From contig JASLBX010000410.1 in the NCBI GenBank assembly GCA_030146385.1, positions 1 to 5,424 on the forward strand: a stretch of DNA of 5,424 nucleotides, read 5' to 3'. This document shows positions 5,145-5,424 of the stretch, in pieces; within the stretch, counting starts at the first letter, position 1, and each line of letters begins with the position of its first letter. Made by a program: the position numbers and the translations under genes. The notes under the pieces were generated by a model. That model saw only the letters and a list, made by a program, of their open reading frames with translations, made no database searches and had not been told where the DNA came from. This DNA comes from Jiangellaceae bacterium. GTDB taxonomy: Bacteria > Actinomycetota > Actinomycetes > Jiangellales > Jiangellaceae.

Positions 5145-5424
5145 CGCAAGCGGGTGGCCATCATCGGCGCCGGCTACATCGGATTGGAAATGGCAGAAGC
5201 CCTGACCGCCCGCGGGCGACAGGTCACCGTGCTCGAAGGGTTCGACCAGGTGCTGCCGCGCACCCTCGACGCCGAGCTCGCCGAGCATGTCCAAGCCGAG
5301 CTAGAGCGCCACGGCGTCGAGGTGCGATGCGGTGCGATGCGGAGTCACCGTCGAGACCCTCACCCGCCACGGCGACCAGATCACGCTTACAGATGGCATA
5401 TCAGACCGCACTGCCGATCTGGTG
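5145..5424 (+). pseudogene. Fragment of FAD-dependent pyridine nucleotide-disulfide oxidoreductase, frameshifted (runs off right edge)
   Basis: The plus strand encodes KRVAIIGAGYIGLEMAEALT, then ARGRQVTVLEGFDQVLPRTLDAELAEHVQAELERHGVEVRCG. This is the NAD(P)H-binding Rossmann domain (GAGYIG) of the CoA-disulfide reductase / NADH oxidase type of flavoprotein. The roughly 140-150 residues normally preceding it (FAD-binding half and redox-active cysteine) are missing; MOSC remnant sequence abuts instead. A 10-bp tandem duplication at 5321-5340 then throws the frame. If one copy is removed, the sequence continues correctly as GVTVETLTRHGDQITLTDGI, then SDRTADLV, to the window end. Two independent lesions make this a pseudogene as it stands. 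Whether the C-terminal dimerisation domain follows cannot be seen. Confidence 0.8.
5321..5342. repeat. 10-bp tandem duplication GGTGCGATGC (two copies plus GG)
   Basis: GGTGCGATGC is present at 5321-5330 and again at 5331-5340, followed by two bases (GG) of a possible third copy. Ten bases is not a multiple of three, so the duplication breaks the oxidoreductase frame. It looks like a recent replication-slippage event, or else an assembly artefact. Confidence 0.9.

Overview
The window reads as a high-GC actinobacterial chromosome or plasmid segment, most likely from the Mycobacterium/Rhodococcus/Gordonia/Nocardia group. Evidence for this is strong G/C at third codon positions, GTG starts, a SigJ-type ECF sigma factor, and the style of the DoxX, SnoaL and epimerase genes. 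It looks like an accessory region under decay: intact genes are mixed with truncated, frameshifted and fused ones.

Nearly all coding is on the minus strand and is read from right to left. From about 4913 down to 2334 there is a compact set: a promoter matching the ECF41 consensus, a 32-codon leader ORF, a SnoaL-like (NTF2-fold) protein, an NAD-dependent epimerase/SDR, and an ECF41/SigJ-type sigma factor that carries its own C-terminal SnoaL-like domain. The SDR and sigma genes are 7 bases apart. The promoter (TGTCACG, 16 bases, CGTC) fits what ECF41 factors recognise. The simplest model is therefore an autoregulated sigma/epimerase/SnoaL operon, in line with the known ECF41 habit of sitting beside epimerases, oxidoreductases and carboxymuconolactone decarboxylases.

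From 2205 to 871 lies a second, related set: an epimerase pseudogene (paralogue of the intact one, with about 169 residues deleted in frame and two later frameshifts), an intact SnoaL-like gene whose ribosome binding site overlaps the pseudogene's ancestral stop, and a four-helix DoxX-like membrane protein.

From 777 to 1 there is a chimera. The first 47 codons of another SnoaL-like gene are joined in frame to a helix-turn-helix protein of the kind found on actinobacterial plasmids and integrative elements. The C-terminal tail of that HTH gene continues, frameshifted, to the left edge. This tail DNA contains an iteron-like family of the 11-mer TGTCACCCCTG, which falls in different codon phases, plus a clean palindrome.

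The right end (4943 to 5424, plus strand) holds two gene remnants placed back to back: the C-terminal part of a MOSC-domain protein, and the NAD-binding Rossmann segment of a flavin-dependent pyridine nucleotide-disulfide oxidoreductase. The latter is broken by a 10-bp tandem duplication. No tRNA, rRNA, CRISPR array, transposase or convincing intrinsic terminator was seen.
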